A stretch of 64,000 nucleotides of DNA. It comes from CBDCCV01 sp965215025 (GTDB taxonomy: Bacteria; Bacteroidota; Rhodothermia; Rhodothermales; Salinibacteraceae). The stretch spans positions 1,798,001-1,862,000 of the forward strand of contig CBDCCV010000002.1 in assembly GCA_965215025.1 (NCBI GenBank). The letters are read 5' to 3'. A program made the position numbers and the translations under genes. Positions 8,052-16,122 of the stretch are shown piece by piece; position 1 is the stretch's first letter; each line of letters starts with the position of its first letter. Under the pieces are notes generated by a model. That model was not told the DNA's origin and did no database searches. It saw only the letters and a program-made list of their open reading frames with translations.

Positions 8052-8095
8052 AACGCATAACCCGCCCATCAACGCAGACGCAGGGATCTGTCGAG
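8052..8095 (+). other. attC-like left arm downstream of ppa copy 1
   Basis: GCATAAC at 8055-8061 is followed by CCGCCCATCAACGCAGACGC and AGGG, matching the word order of the left arm at 6230 (GCATAACCAG...GGACGCAGGG). No right arm with a GTTRRRY word is found in the next 110 bases, so this is a partial or decayed site. Confidence 0.4.
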
Positions 8096-8161
8096 CGCGA
8101 GCACAGAGAGCTGCCCCCTCGCCTTCGTGCTGCTCGCGGCAGAGGCTCCGTAGACGCACTG

Positions 8162-8413
8162 GTGACACGCAAACGCTGGTTGTTGAGCGCTTTGTTCGGA
8201 GCTTCGGCGGGGGCCGCCGTGGCTGCGGCGATGGCGTACGTGGATTGGCGGCGCAACCCGCAGGGCATCTTCCATGACGCGCGCGGCACCCACTGGGAGG
8301 TCGTGTGGGAAACGGCCGTCAGCTGGTTCGTGCCTGTAGCCTTTGGCGCGTTTGTCGTTTCGGCTGCCGTGCTCTTTTGGTTTTCGCGGCGTGCGCCCTC
8401 GGGTACGGACTGA
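8162..8413 (+). CDS. Small two-helix membrane protein
   Basis: 83 residues from GTG 8162 (MTRKRWLLSALFGASAGAAV). Two hydrophobic segments, at about residues 6-25 and 52-73 (FVPVAFGAFVVSAAVLFWF), flank a polar loop containing DWRRNPQGIFHDARGTHW, and a short basic C-terminus follows. This looks like an inner-membrane hairpin protein. No family recognised. It follows the partial attC at 8052. Confidence 0.5.
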   Translation: MTRKRWLLSALFGASAGAAVAAAMAYVDWRRNPQGIFHDARGTHWEVVWETAVSWFVPVAFGAFVVSAAVLFWFSRRAPSGTD

Positions 8414-8536
8414 CGCCGCAGCGTTCAAAGCGCTGCTGCCAGCGGCGCGATGGCAAAGCGGCCGGCGTGCACCTTTAGCGCTTGGGCTGCCGTAACGCGG
8501 AAGACTCCCCCCTTCCGCACCCGCTCTGCATGCCGC

Positions 8537-9277
8537 ATGTCACGCCCTCTCCTGCTGCTCGCCCTCGCCCTCCTCCCCGCCGCCCCGGCGCTGGCGCAGC
8601 CTACCGGCTTCGCGCCGTTCGCGGCGGAGATGGATTCGCTGCGCCAGGCGCACCGCGTGCCGGGCCTCGCAACGGCTGTCGTCCGAGATGGCGAGACGGT
8701 CTGGGCCGAGGGGTTCGGCGTGGCGGATGTGGATGAGGGCGTGCCCGTGACGCCGGACACGCCGTTCTGAATCGCCTCCGTGACGAAAACGTTCGTCGGC
8801 CTCGTCTTCCTCCAGCTTGCGGAAGATGGCGCCGTAGACCTCGACGCGCGGATGGCTGAGGTGCCCGAATTCACCGCGTTCTGCCGCGACCTCGCTGCCG
8901 CGCCGACGGTCTTCGGCAAAAACCTCGACTGCGATGCGCCCATCACCATGCGAAACCTCCTCACGCACACGGCCAGCGGCGATCCCGGCGCTTCCTTCCT
9001 CTACAACCCGATCCTCTTCTCGCGCCTCTCACGCTATCTCGAATGGACGGTCAATGACTCGACGGAGATCGAGGGCGACCTCAATGAGCTGGCCCGGCAG
9101 ATCGAGGCGCGCATCCTGGACCCCGCCGGCATGACGCGGCGGCTCGCGTTCGTCGTGCTGGCGAACGGAGAAGGCGTGTGGTGGGAGAACCCGCTCACCA
9201 AGGCCGCCGTCGAGCGGTCGGCCTTCGCCAGAGCGTTTCTCGGCCGCTTCGTCTTTGAAGAGGCGGAGGCGCGCTAA
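8537..9277 (+). pseudogene. Beta-lactamase-family serine hydrolase, broken by a stop codon and an internal deletion
   Basis: From ATG 8537 the frame encodes a signal peptide (LLLLALALLPAAPALAQ) and the start of a class C beta-lactamase/DD-peptidase fold (GFAPFAAEMDSLRQAHRVPG, VVRDGETVWAEGFGVAD). TGA at 8768-8770 interrupts it just before the catalytic SVTK motif (SxxK), which continues in the same frame. After MRNLLTHTASGDPG the region between the tyrosine motif and the C-terminal VVLANG is missing: LDPAGMTRR runs straight into LAFVVLANGEG. The total is about 245 codons against 350-400 for intact relatives. Both lesions argue for a dead gene rather than recoding. Confidence 0.8.
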
Positions 9278-9305
9278 GCGGGCGCCCAGGCCTCGGCGGG
9301 CGCCA

Positions 9306-9809
9306 TCACCGCGCGTAGGCGCGGGCGGTGCCGGTCTCGCGGGCGGTGTAGCGCTCGCGCTCGGCGCGGACTTCGTCGGCGGTGTAGACGGGGGCGTCGC
9401 GGTCGAAGCCGGTGTAGCCCGCTTCTTTCCAGGCGGCGCGGCGGCTCTCGTGGTGGACCGGGCCGTGCTCGTTGAGAACGCGTGCGGTCTCGTCCTCGTG
9501 CTTGTCGGTGAAGACAACGACCACGCCGCCGCCACGTCGGACGTGCTCGGCGTAGAACTCGGCCTCGGCGCGGGGGACGCCGCGTTCGTCAAGCGTGTTC
9601 ACGAAGTCGCCCGCGAAGCCGCCCGCGCCCGCGCCGGAGGTCTCGCCGCGCAGGTGCTCGCCAATAGAAGGGCCGTCGCCCATGGCGTGCGTCCCGTCGT
9701 GGAGGAAGGCGTGGATCTCCTCGCGCTTCACGCCGGCGTCTTCGAGGGCGCTTACGGCGCGGCGGGCGGTGGCGGGGCTGCCGTACGATCCGATCAGCGT
9801 GGCGGACAT
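9306..9809 (-). CDS. General stress protein (YflT/17M-like domain)
   Basis: 168 residues from ATG at 9809; the start is fixed by the GGAGG ribosome-binding site 8 bases upstream, which excludes an earlier in-frame ATG at 9878. The N-terminal MSATLIGSYGSPATARRAVS and LEDAGVKREEIHAFLHD form the beta-alpha-beta fold of heat-induced stress protein YflT. Next come a glycine-rich linker and DERGVPRAEAEFYAEHVRRG followed by GGVVVVFTD. The C-terminal 50 residues (VYTADEVRAERERYTARETG) are charged. Probably cytoplasmic; role in stress survival is inferred from the family only. Confidence 0.65.
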   Translation of the reverse strand: MSATLIGSYGSPATARRAVSALEDAGVKREEIHAFLHDGTHAMGDGPSIGEHLRGETSGAGAGGFAGDFVNTLDERGVPRAEAEFYAEHVRRGGGVVVVFTDKHEDETARVLNEHGPVHHESRRAAWKEAGYTGFDRDAPVYTADEVRAERERYTARETGTARAYAR

Positions 9810-9954
9810 GGGCAGGCCTCCAAAGGTGGATGAGGGTAGATGAAGCGACTCCTTCTCCTGCCAACGAGCGCGCCACACGGCAGATTGGTGCCGAATGCGA
9901 CGAGGTGGTAAACGCTCTCATACCAAATCCGAACGCCTACTTGCGTTCTGGCCT

Positions 9955-10073
9955 GTCATCCCGACCGGAGCGCAACGAAGCGGAGGGATCTGGGATGCTC
10001 AAAACGCTTCGCCAGAGGGGGACCTCTCCACTCACTCCGTTCCCCGCAGAGCGGGACAGGCTCCCGAAATGAC
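9955..10073. repeat. Dispersed GTCATCCYGA-type intergenic repeat, copy 1
   Basis: The unit opens GTCATCCCGACCGGAGCGCA and closes with GAAATGAC, the two ends being roughly complementary, with GGGATCT and its partners inside. Related units lie at 17441-17520 and 28092-28215. The surrounding intergenic gap (9810-10220) holds no convincing gene. The repeat overlaps the apparent upstream part of the next reading frame, which argues against an early start for that gene. Confidence 0.6.
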
Positions 10074-10244
10074 AACGGTATGATCCGGACTTGGTATTAC
10101 TTCCCGCTCTGCCCCCCTTTGGAAGACGTTCGCAGAAGAGCTTCCTTTGTCTTAGTTTGTAAGCGTGTCCCGACGCCTGGCCTGCCCGCCGGCATCATTT
10201 CCCGAACTGCCTCCACCGCTGTGCTTGTCTTACGCTCCCGCCCT

Positions 10245-10922
10245 GTGTTTCTCAGATCGGCGCTTCTCGCCACCGGGCTGCTAATCGGCTTTGGCCTGCT
10301 GCTCAGCGGATGCATCCCCTACGCCGTGGGCACGACGGCCCGGCCGGCCCCCGAGGACGAGGCGATCACCTCCGGCCTCTTCTACACCATCCCCAACGGC
10401 CTCGACCCCTTTGCCGAGGATGAGGAACGCAGCGGCGACGAGACGGCCGCCTTTAGCGGCTTGGACGGCGAGGTGCGCTACGGCATCGACGAGCGCTCCG
10501 ACTTCGGCGTGCGCATCCCCGGCGCGAGCGGGGTCGTGGTCAACTACAAGCGCCTCCTCACGCCGAGCACCGAGCGCAACGCGCCGGCCGTCGCGGCCAT
10601 GGCCGGCGGCGGGTTCGTCAACGCGGGGCAGCACCTGCACCTCGAAGGCACGCTCATCGCCTCGAGCCGTGCCGATGCCGCGCTCACGCCCTACGGCGGC
10701 CTGCGCGCCATGCAGGTCATCCCGCTGAGTGCGAGCGCGCCGTCCGACTCGCCCACGCTGGGCGGTTTCCTCGGCGTGCGGATCGGGAACGAGCGCCTGG
10801 GCATCAGCCCCGAGGTGGGCGTGTACTACGACCGCTCCGCGCTGGATCTGCGCCGCTCGGACGTGATTGCCGTGCTCGCCATCAGCGTTCACGGGCGCGA
10901 TCTCTTGAGTTTCCCGTTTTAG
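10245..10922 (+). CDS. Outer-membrane lipoprotein of unknown function
   Basis: The frame is open from 10080, but a repeat covers its 5' end. GTG 10245 (or GTG 10221) gives a normal lipoprotein signal: basic N-terminus, LLATGLLIGFGLLLSGC with lipobox LLSGC. The mature part of about 200 residues has alternating hydrophobic beta-strands typical of a small beta-barrel or lipocalin-like fold (SDFGVRIPGASGVVVNYKRL, GGGFVNAGQHLHLEGTLI, TPYGGLRAMQV, GVRIGNERLGISPEVGVYYD). No named family is recognised. The start remains uncertain. Confidence 0.6.
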   Translation: MFLRSALLATGLLIGFGLLLSGCIPYAVGTTARPAPEDEAITSGLFYTIPNGLDPFAEDEERSGDETAAFSGLDGEVRYGIDERSDFGVRIPGASGVVVNYKRLLTPSTERNAPAVAAMAGGGFVNAGQHLHLEGTLIASSRADAALTPYGGLRAMQVIPLSASAPSDSPTLGGFLGVRIGNERLGISPEVGVYYDRSALDLRRSDVIAVLAISVHGRDLLSFPF

Positions 10923-10942
10923 CTCTCACGTCACGGAAATCT

Positions 10943-11437
10943 ATGCCGCAGCAGAAAACCGAACCCGGCCCCGGACAGGAATCCGTGTGGGACTACCCGC
11001 GCCCGCCCGCGCTCGAAGACGTGGCGGAGCGCATTCGCGTCGTCTTCGGCGGCGTGACGCTGGCCGATAGCACAAACGCCAAGCGCGTCTTGGAGACGAG
11101 CCACCCGCCCGTGTACTACCTCCCGCCCGAGGACGTGCAGATGGAACACCTCGCGCGTGAGAATCGCACGTCGATGTGCGAGTTCAAGGGCCGCGCCGTG
11201 TACTTCTCCATCGAGGCCGGCGGCAGGCGCGCGCCTCACGCCGCCTGGGCCTACCCGGACCCGGCACCGCGCTTTTTGGCGCTCAAGGACCACCTCGCCT
11301 TCTACCCGAGCCGGATGGACGAATGCTGGGTGGGCGACGAGAAGGCCGAGGCGCAGGAGGGTGACTTCTACGGCGGGTGGATCACTGCAAAGGTCGTCGG
11401 CCCGTTCAAGGGCGGCCCCGGCACGATGGGCTGGTGA
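10943..11437 (+). CDS. DUF427 domain protein
   Basis: 164 residues. The signature of the family is clear: SVWDYPRPPALEDV, VVFGGVTLADSTNAKRVLET, SHPPVYYLPPEDV, YFSIEAGG and AWAYPDP, then LKDHLAFYPSRMDECWVGDE. Family members are small soluble beta proteins of unknown biochemical function, often with a DPxP-like tyrosine/proline-rich core. The gene sits 20 bases after the preceding lipoprotein gene and converges on ppa copy 2 with 8 bases between stops. Confidence 0.85.
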   Translation: MPQQKTEPGPGQESVWDYPRPPALEDVAERIRVVFGGVTLADSTNAKRVLETSHPPVYYLPPEDVQMEHLARENRTSMCEFKGRAVYFSIEAGGRRAPHAAWAYPDPAPRFLALKDHLAFYPSRMDECWVGDEKAEAQEGDFYGGWITAKVVGPFKGGPGTMGW

Positions 11438-11445
11438 GCGCGCCG

Positions 11446-12024
11446 CTACGCCTCTTCCGCCTCGCCAAAGCGCTCTCGGTACGCCTCGGCGCAGTTTTCG
11501 ATGGTCTCGCGCGCGGCGCCGGCGTCTTGGAAGCCATCCACGCGCACGTCGCGCTCCATGGCCGATTTGTAGGCGTTGAAGAACCAGTCCAGCACGGTCT
11601 GCTCGTAGTCTGGGAGGTCGTCCATCCGCTCGACGCGCTCGTACATCGGGTCGTCGGCGTGGACGCAGATGAGCTTGTCGTCCTTCTCGTCGCGGTCTTG
11701 GAGGGCGACCATGCCGATGGGCCGCGCCGTCAAAAGGCTCAGGGGCGCCACCGGGTTCTGCATGAGGACGAGGGCGTCGAGCGGGTCGCCGTCGTCGTCA
11801 AGCGTTTGGGGGACGAAGCCGTAGTTGGCCGGGTAGGGCACGGGCGGATGAAGGATGCGGTTGATGGCCAAGAGGCCTGATGCGAGGTCGAGTTCGTACT
11901 TCGTCGTCGTCTGCCGCGGCACCTCGACGACGACGCGGACGAGGTCGGGCGCGTCCTCGCCAATGGCGATGCCGTGCCAGGGGTGGCTGGTGGTCTGCGG
12001 CGCGGTGGGCATGGGGGCTGGCAT
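11446..12024 (-). CDS. ppa: Inorganic pyrophosphatase, copy 2
   Basis: 192 residues and colinear with copy 1 at 7473: VVEVPRQTTTKYELDL, PVPYPANYGFVPQTL, DDDGDPLDALVLMQNPVAPL and DRDEKDDKLICVHADDP. All catalytic aspartates are present, so both copies should be active. Over most of the length more than half of the residues agree by eye; they diverge at both termini. This copy has an ordinary chromosomal setting between DUF427 and a Cys/Met metabolism gene, which makes it the likelier original. Confidence 0.92.
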   Translation of the reverse strand: MPAPMPTAPQTTSHPWHGIAIGEDAPDLVRVVVEVPRQTTTKYELDLASGLLAINRILHPPVPYPANYGFVPQTLDDDGDPLDALVLMQNPVAPLSLLTARPIGMVALQDRDEKDDKLICVHADDPMYERVERMDDLPDYEQTVLDWFFNAYKSAMERDVRVDGFQDAGAARETIENCAEAYRERFGEAEEA

Positions 12025-12065
12025 CGGGGTTTGGGGAGAAGGATCGGCGCGCGGCGCAGCGTTTC

Positions 12066-13253
12066 TCAGATCCGCGCGAGCGCCCCTTCGAGGTCTCCGA
12101 TGAGGTCGTCAATGCCTTCGACGCCGACGGAGAGGCGGATCAGGGAGTCGAGGAGGCCGGCCTTGCGGCGCGCGGCGGCGGGGATGGAGGCGTGCGTCAT
12201 CGAGGCCGGGTGCTCGATCAAGCTCTCGACGCCGCCGAGGCTCTCGGCCAGCTGGAACACCTCCGTGCTGGCGAGGAGCGCCTCGGCCGTGGGCACGCGG
12301 TCGTCCTCGAGCGTAAAGGCCATCATGCCGCCGAAGCCGCGCATCTGCTTTTGGGCCACGGCGTGGCCGGGATCGTCCGGGAGGCCGGGGTAGCGCACCT
12401 CGGCCACCTTCGGGTGCGCCTGGAGGAATTCGGCCACGGCCTGCGCGTTTTCGCAGTGGCGCTCCATGCGCAGGTGCAGCGTCTTGGTGCCGCGCAAAAC
12501 GAGGAAGCAGTCCATCGGCCCCGGCGAGGCGCCCGTCGTCTTGATCTGGAACCGCAGCTTCTCCTCCCATTCATCGGAGGAGGTGCAGACGGCGCCCAGG
12601 ATGAGGTCGGAGTGGCCGCCGAGGTACTTCGTGGCCGAGTGCAGAACGAGGTCGGCGCCGAGATCGAGCGGCTGCTGCAAGCAGGGCGAGGCGAAGGTGT
12701 TGTCCACGGCCACGTCGGCGCCGCGCGCTTTCGCCATCTCCGAAAGACGGGCGATGTCGGCGATGCGCAGGAGCGGGTTCGTGGGCGTCTCGATCCAGAG
12801 GAGCCGCGTGGCCGGCGTGAAGGCGCTTTCGACGGCCTCGGCGTCCGTCATGTCCACGAAGGAGAAGGAGAGGCCGAACGGCTCGAACACCTGCCGGAAA
12901 AGGCGGAAGGTGCCGCCGTAGAGGTCGTTCGTGGCGACGACGTGGTCGCCGGGGCGCAGGCCTTTTAGGATGGCGTCGATGCCGGCCACGCCCGAGGCGA
13001 AGCAGACGGCGTGCTTAGCGTTTTCGAGCGCGGCGAGGTTGCCTTCGAGGGCGGAGCGCGTGGGGTTGGTCACGCGCGCGTACTCGTGACCTTTGTGCTT
13101 GCCGGGCGCCTCTTGCACGTACGTCGAGGTGAAGTACACGGGCGTCATGATGGCGCCGGTGGCCGGGTCAGGCTCCTGCCCGGCGTGCACGGCGCGCGTG
13201 GCGAAGGTGCGTTTAGCAGAGGTGCGCGACGAGGCGGTGTCGGTGACTTCCAT
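12066..13253 (-). CDS. Cystathionine gamma-synthase/gamma-lyase family PLP enzyme
   Basis: 395 residues of the Cys/Met metabolism fold-type I PLP family. Motifs: THAVHAGQEPDP-like start (ATRAVHAGQEPDPATGAI), YARVTNPTRSALEGNLAALE, the FASGVAGIDAIL loop, NDLYGGTFRLF, WIETPTNPLL, VAVDNTFASPCLQQPLDLGA and the Schiff-base lysine in SATKYLGGHSD. It either makes cystathionine from an activated homoserine or cleaves it; sequence alone does not settle which. It is shorter than, and distinct from, the metY product encoded at 33659 and lacks the riboswitch seen there. Confidence 0.88.
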   Translation of the reverse strand: MEVTDTASSRTSAKRTFATRAVHAGQEPDPATGAIMTPVYFTSTYVQEAPGKHKGHEYARVTNPTRSALEGNLAALENAKHAVCFASGVAGIDAILKGLRPGDHVVATNDLYGGTFRLFRQVFEPFGLSFSFVDMTDAEAVESAFTPATRLLWIETPTNPLLRIADIARLSEMAKARGADVAVDNTFASPCLQQPLDLGADLVLHSATKYLGGHSDLILGAVCTSSDEWEEKLRFQIKTTGASPGPMDCFLVLRGTKTLHLRMERHCENAQAVAEFLQAHPKVAEVRYPGLPDDPGHAVAQKQMRGFGGMMAFTLEDDRVPTAEALLASTEVFQLAESLGGVESLIEHPASMTHASIPAAARRKAGLLDSLIRLSVGVEGIDDLIGDLEGALARI

Positions 13254-13294
13254 AGCGGAGCGGTTGGTCGTAGACTATCGAGGCGGCGGGCCGC

Positions 13295-13338
13295 CCCAAA
13301 AGAAACGAACCCAGGCTTCGAGAAGAAACCTGGGTTCG
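13295..13338 (-). terminator. Rho-independent terminator of the TPR lipoprotein gene
   Basis: A perfect 10-bp stem, CGAACCCAGG (13306-13315) with CCTGGGTTCG (13329-13338), is followed on the minus strand by TTTCTTTT. It lies 40 bases past the stop of the gene at 13377. Confidence 0.75.
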
Positions 13339-13376
13339 CGGTCTGCGGATCTAACGGCTGCAGGCGTGTGCGGCGG

Positions 13377-14603
13377 TCAGCCTTCGATGCCAGCGCACTC
13401 GGCCGCTTCCTGGGCCTTGTCCTGCTGCCCGGTCTGCACGTAGGCGCGGAAGAGCACCTCACAGATGCTCGTCTCCTTCGTATCGGAGCCGTCGGACATC
13501 TCGCGGGCGCGCTCCAGGGGCGGGATGGCCTGGCGGAACAGCTCGCGCACGTCCTCGCTCAGGTCCTGCATCTCGGTCTCGCGGGCTTGGATATCCTGGT
13601 CGGACATCTGGTCGCGCCCCTCGGTCAGCTCCGCGTCGATCTCGCGGATGGCCGTGGCCTGGTCGGCCGCCTTGTTCACGTAGGCGGCGCCTAAGTTGTA
13701 CTGCGCATTGGCGTACGAGGGGTCCAGTTCGACGGCGCGTTCGAGCTGCTCGATGGCCTCGTCGTAGCGGTCGGCGTTGAGGAGCATCGAGCCGTAGTTG
13801 TAGCGGTAGGTCTCGTTCTGCGGCTCGCGCTCGATGGCCTGCTCGTAGTACGTCATGGCGCGCTCGGTGTCGCCACTGCGGGCGTAGGCGTTGAGGAGTT
13901 CGGCCTCGACGTCGGCGTTCTCGGGGAGCTGCTCGCGCGCCTGCTCCAGGAGCGTGACGGCCTCCTCGTTCTGCCCTTCCTGGGCGTAGAGCTGCGCCAA
14001 GAGCACGTAACGCTCCGAGGCGACGGAATCGGGCTGGCTCTCGACGTTCTCGATCACGTCTTCGAGCGGGCCGATGGCCTCCGAGGCGCGCTGCGCGTTG
14101 ATGAGCGCGTAGGCCTGGTTCAAGGCGGCGTCCGACATCGTGTCCGGCTCCACGGCGGCGGCGGAGGCGAAGTAGTCGGCCGCCTCGCTAAAGGCCTCGG
14201 TGTCCTGGTTCTGGTTGGCGCGCTGGAAGGCCTCGACGCCCTGGCGCATCTCCTGCTGGTACGTCAGGAAGAGGCGGTTCTGCACCTCGCTGCGCAGGTC
14301 GGGGTCGATGGAGATGGCCTGGTCATAGGCGTCCACCATCTGCTGGATCAGCTCGGCGCGGCGGGCGGGGTCCTCCACGTTGTTGGCCTGGTCGCTCAAG
14401 ATGCGCGCCCGGAGCATGTAGGCGTCCGCGTTGGCGCTGTCCGCCTGGAGGGCCTGGTCCACGCTGGCGAGGGCCTGCTCGTAGTTTTGGTCTTCGAGCG
14501 CGTCCTCGGCGGCGCTAATGTTCGGGTTGCCCGCCGCGCAGCCGCTGGCGAGCAGGGCGACGAACACGCCTGTGAGGACGAGGAGTAACGGAGATCGCTT
14601 CAT
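13377..14603 (-). CDS. Tetratricopeptide-repeat lipoprotein
   Basis: 408 residues from ATG 14603 (MKRSPLLLVLTGVFVALLAS with lipobox LASGC); an earlier in-frame ATG at 14672 would bury the signal. The mature protein is built of TPR units: EDALEDQNYEQALASVDQAL, ADAYMLRARIL, YDQAISIDPDL, NEEAVTLLEQAREQLPENAD, ERAMTYYEQAIEREPQNETY, YDEAIEQLERAVELDPSYA. It ends with an acidic coiled segment (DAELTEGRDQMSDQDIQ). Probably a periplasm-facing scaffold attached to the outer membrane; partners are not indicated by the neighbours. Confidence 0.85.
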   Translation of the reverse strand: MKRSPLLLVLTGVFVALLASGCAAGNPNISAAEDALEDQNYEQALASVDQALQADSANADAYMLRARILSDQANNVEDPARRAELIQQMVDAYDQAISIDPDLRSEVQNRLFLTYQQEMRQGVEAFQRANQNQDTEAFSEAADYFASAAAVEPDTMSDAALNQAYALINAQRASEAIGPLEDVIENVESQPDSVASERYVLLAQLYAQEGQNEEAVTLLEQAREQLPENADVEAELLNAYARSGDTERAMTYYEQAIEREPQNETYRYNYGSMLLNADRYDEAIEQLERAVELDPSYANAQYNLGAAYVNKAADQATAIREIDAELTEGRDQMSDQDIQARETEMQDLSEDVRELFRQAIPPLERAREMSDGSDTKETSICEVLFRAYVQTGQQDKAQEAAECAGIEG

Positions 14604-15010
14604 GACAAGAGATGTTCTGTGGCGGGGAGTAAGAATAACGCTGGCTGGGTGAATGCGGACGACAGAAGGCAAACGAGGCCGTGTGCGTCCGACCTGCGCC
14701 GCCTTGTTAGTCGCTCGCTCTTGGCTCAGCGTATCAGTGCAATGGGTTTCGTTACAAGGAATTTTCGCCCTCTGATGAAGAAGGCGGGACGCAGAGGCAG
14801 CGGCGGGTCATACGGAGCCGCTCATGAAACGGCCCACCGATGGGCCACGCGTGCTCCCTGCGCACAATGCACGGCCTATACATCCGCGCGCGGCGATAGG
14901 TTCGCCCCAACCTCGGCGCGCCCGAAGAGAAGGCCGCTATCCGAAGGAACAGCGCTGCCCTGGCCTGCTTTCAGTCTTCAGTCTGTTCTTGCCCATCGGC
15001 CCTGCCGCCC
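14604..15010. other. Divergent intergenic region with an attC-like element
   Basis: No convincing gene. At 14636-14708 GAATAAC and GTTAGTC (6 of 7 complementary) bracket a 73-nt segment whose left arm (GGCTGGG...GCGGACG) pairs in part with the right arm (CGTCCGACCTGCGCCGCC). Its left arm word order resembles the attC at 6226. The R' word departs from GTTRRRY at one base. The remainder should contain the promoters of the two flanking, divergently oriented genes, but I cannot place them. Confidence 0.35.
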
Positions 15011-16039
15011 ATGCCCACTGATTCCAACTACGCCGCCGAGGCGCCGCCCACGCCCGGCCCGCCGGACGCGCCCGTCCTCCGCACGCTCCTGGCCGAGATT
15101 GTGGACTACGCCGGCCAGTTCCCCCCCGCCGGCTTGGACACGGCCACCGCCATCGAGCACTTCGCCCGCTACCGGCAGTCGCCCGAGGCGTGGATGCTCG
15201 CGCGCTTCGTCCACCCCGTGGGCCGCCTCGATGCGCTTGACGCGCACGCTGGCCTTTTCCGCCAAGAGCCGCCCTTCCGCTTTTCCGTCCTGGGCACCGG
15301 CGGCGACACGGCAGAAGCGCTCCTCGACGCCTTCGAGAACGACCTCGAAGCCATTGCCGCCTTCCACGACCGCCACGCTGACCGCGTCCTGGCCGACGTG
15401 ATGGAGGTGCGCCTCCCCGCCGCCCTTCTCAGCGAAGACGCCGCCGCCGCCGAGCGCTTTTTCGAGGACGCGCACCGCCGCGTGGTGGCCTCGGGCCTGG
15501 GCGGCCTCGACCTCTTCTACGAAGTGCCGCTCCGCGAGGCTACCGTCGAGCATCTGCCCGGCCTCCTCGGCGCGATGGCTGAGCACAACAGCCGCCAGGA
15601 CCTGCCCCTGCGCGCGGAGGCCGGCCTCAAGATCCGCTGCGGCGGCACGGAGCCGGAGGCGTTCCCTTCCACCGAGCACGTGGCCCGCGCCCTCGCCGCC
15701 GCGCGCGATGCCGGCGTGCGCTTCAAAGCCACCGCCGGCCTGCACCACCCGCTGCGCCACTACGACGACGAGATCGGCACGATGATGCACGGCTTTCTCA
15801 ACGTCTTCGCCGCCGCCGCCCTTGCCCACGCCGAAGGACTGGATGCGCGCGCGCTCCGCCGCGTGCTCAAAGAAGAGGACGCGCGCCACTTCCAGTTCGC
15901 CCCGGACGCGCTCGCCTGGCGCGGCCACGCCGCCTCGCTCGACGACGTCGGCCACGCGCGCGAGGCGTTTGCCATCTCCTTCGGCAGCTGCTCGTTCGAG
16001 GAGCCGATGGACGACCTCCGCGCGATGGGGCTGCTCTGA
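15011..16039 (+). CDS. Conserved protein of unknown function next to fumarylacetoacetase
   Basis: 342 residues without signal peptide or membrane segments. The pattern of alternating strands and helices, with LKIRCGGTEPEAFPS and VRFKATAGLHHPLRHYDD in the second half, resembles a TIM-barrel enzyme with conserved Lys, Arg, His and Asp at strand ends, but no named family is recognised. It ends 83 bases before fahA on the same strand, separated by a palindromic repeat, and could act in the same aromatic amino acid pathway. Confidence 0.55.
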   Translation: MPTDSNYAAEAPPTPGPPDAPVLRTLLAEIVDYAGQFPPAGLDTATAIEHFARYRQSPEAWMLARFVHPVGRLDALDAHAGLFRQEPPFRFSVLGTGGDTAEALLDAFENDLEAIAAFHDRHADRVLADVMEVRLPAALLSEDAAAAERFFEDAHRRVVASGLGGLDLFYEVPLREATVEHLPGLLGAMAEHNSRQDLPLRAEAGLKIRCGGTEPEAFPSTEHVARALAAARDAGVRFKATAGLHHPLRHYDDEIGTMMHGFLNVFAAAALAHAEGLDARALRRVLKEEDARHFQFAPDALAWRGHAASLDDVGHAREAFAISFGSCSFEEPMDDLRAMGLL

Positions 16040-16051
16040 GTTTGATCTACG

Positions 16052-16079
16052 GTAGGGACACGATATATCGTGTCCCTAC
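16052..16079. repeat. 28-bp palindromic repeat, copy 1
   Basis: A perfect palindrome, GTAGGGACACGATA and its reverse complement. Other copies lie at 26394-26439 (extended to 46 bp), 26918-26945 and 53662-53689. Here it separates two co-oriented genes and creates a spurious in-frame ATG at 16042 upstream of fahA. Confidence 0.85.
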
Positions 16080-16122
16080 GTCTTTTTCTGTCCGTTTCGC
16101 AATCCCCAAACCGCTCTGCCGC

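Noticed and set aside
8768..8770. TGA as a selenocysteine or readthrough codon
   Set aside because: No conserved Cys is expected before SVTK, and the gene also has a large internal deletion, so a nonsense mutation is simpler.
13349..13376. ATCTAACGGCTGCAGGCG as an attC left arm
   Set aside because: The words fit, but the remainder would lie inside the TPR lipoprotein gene and no right arm exists; probably chance or a minimal fragment.
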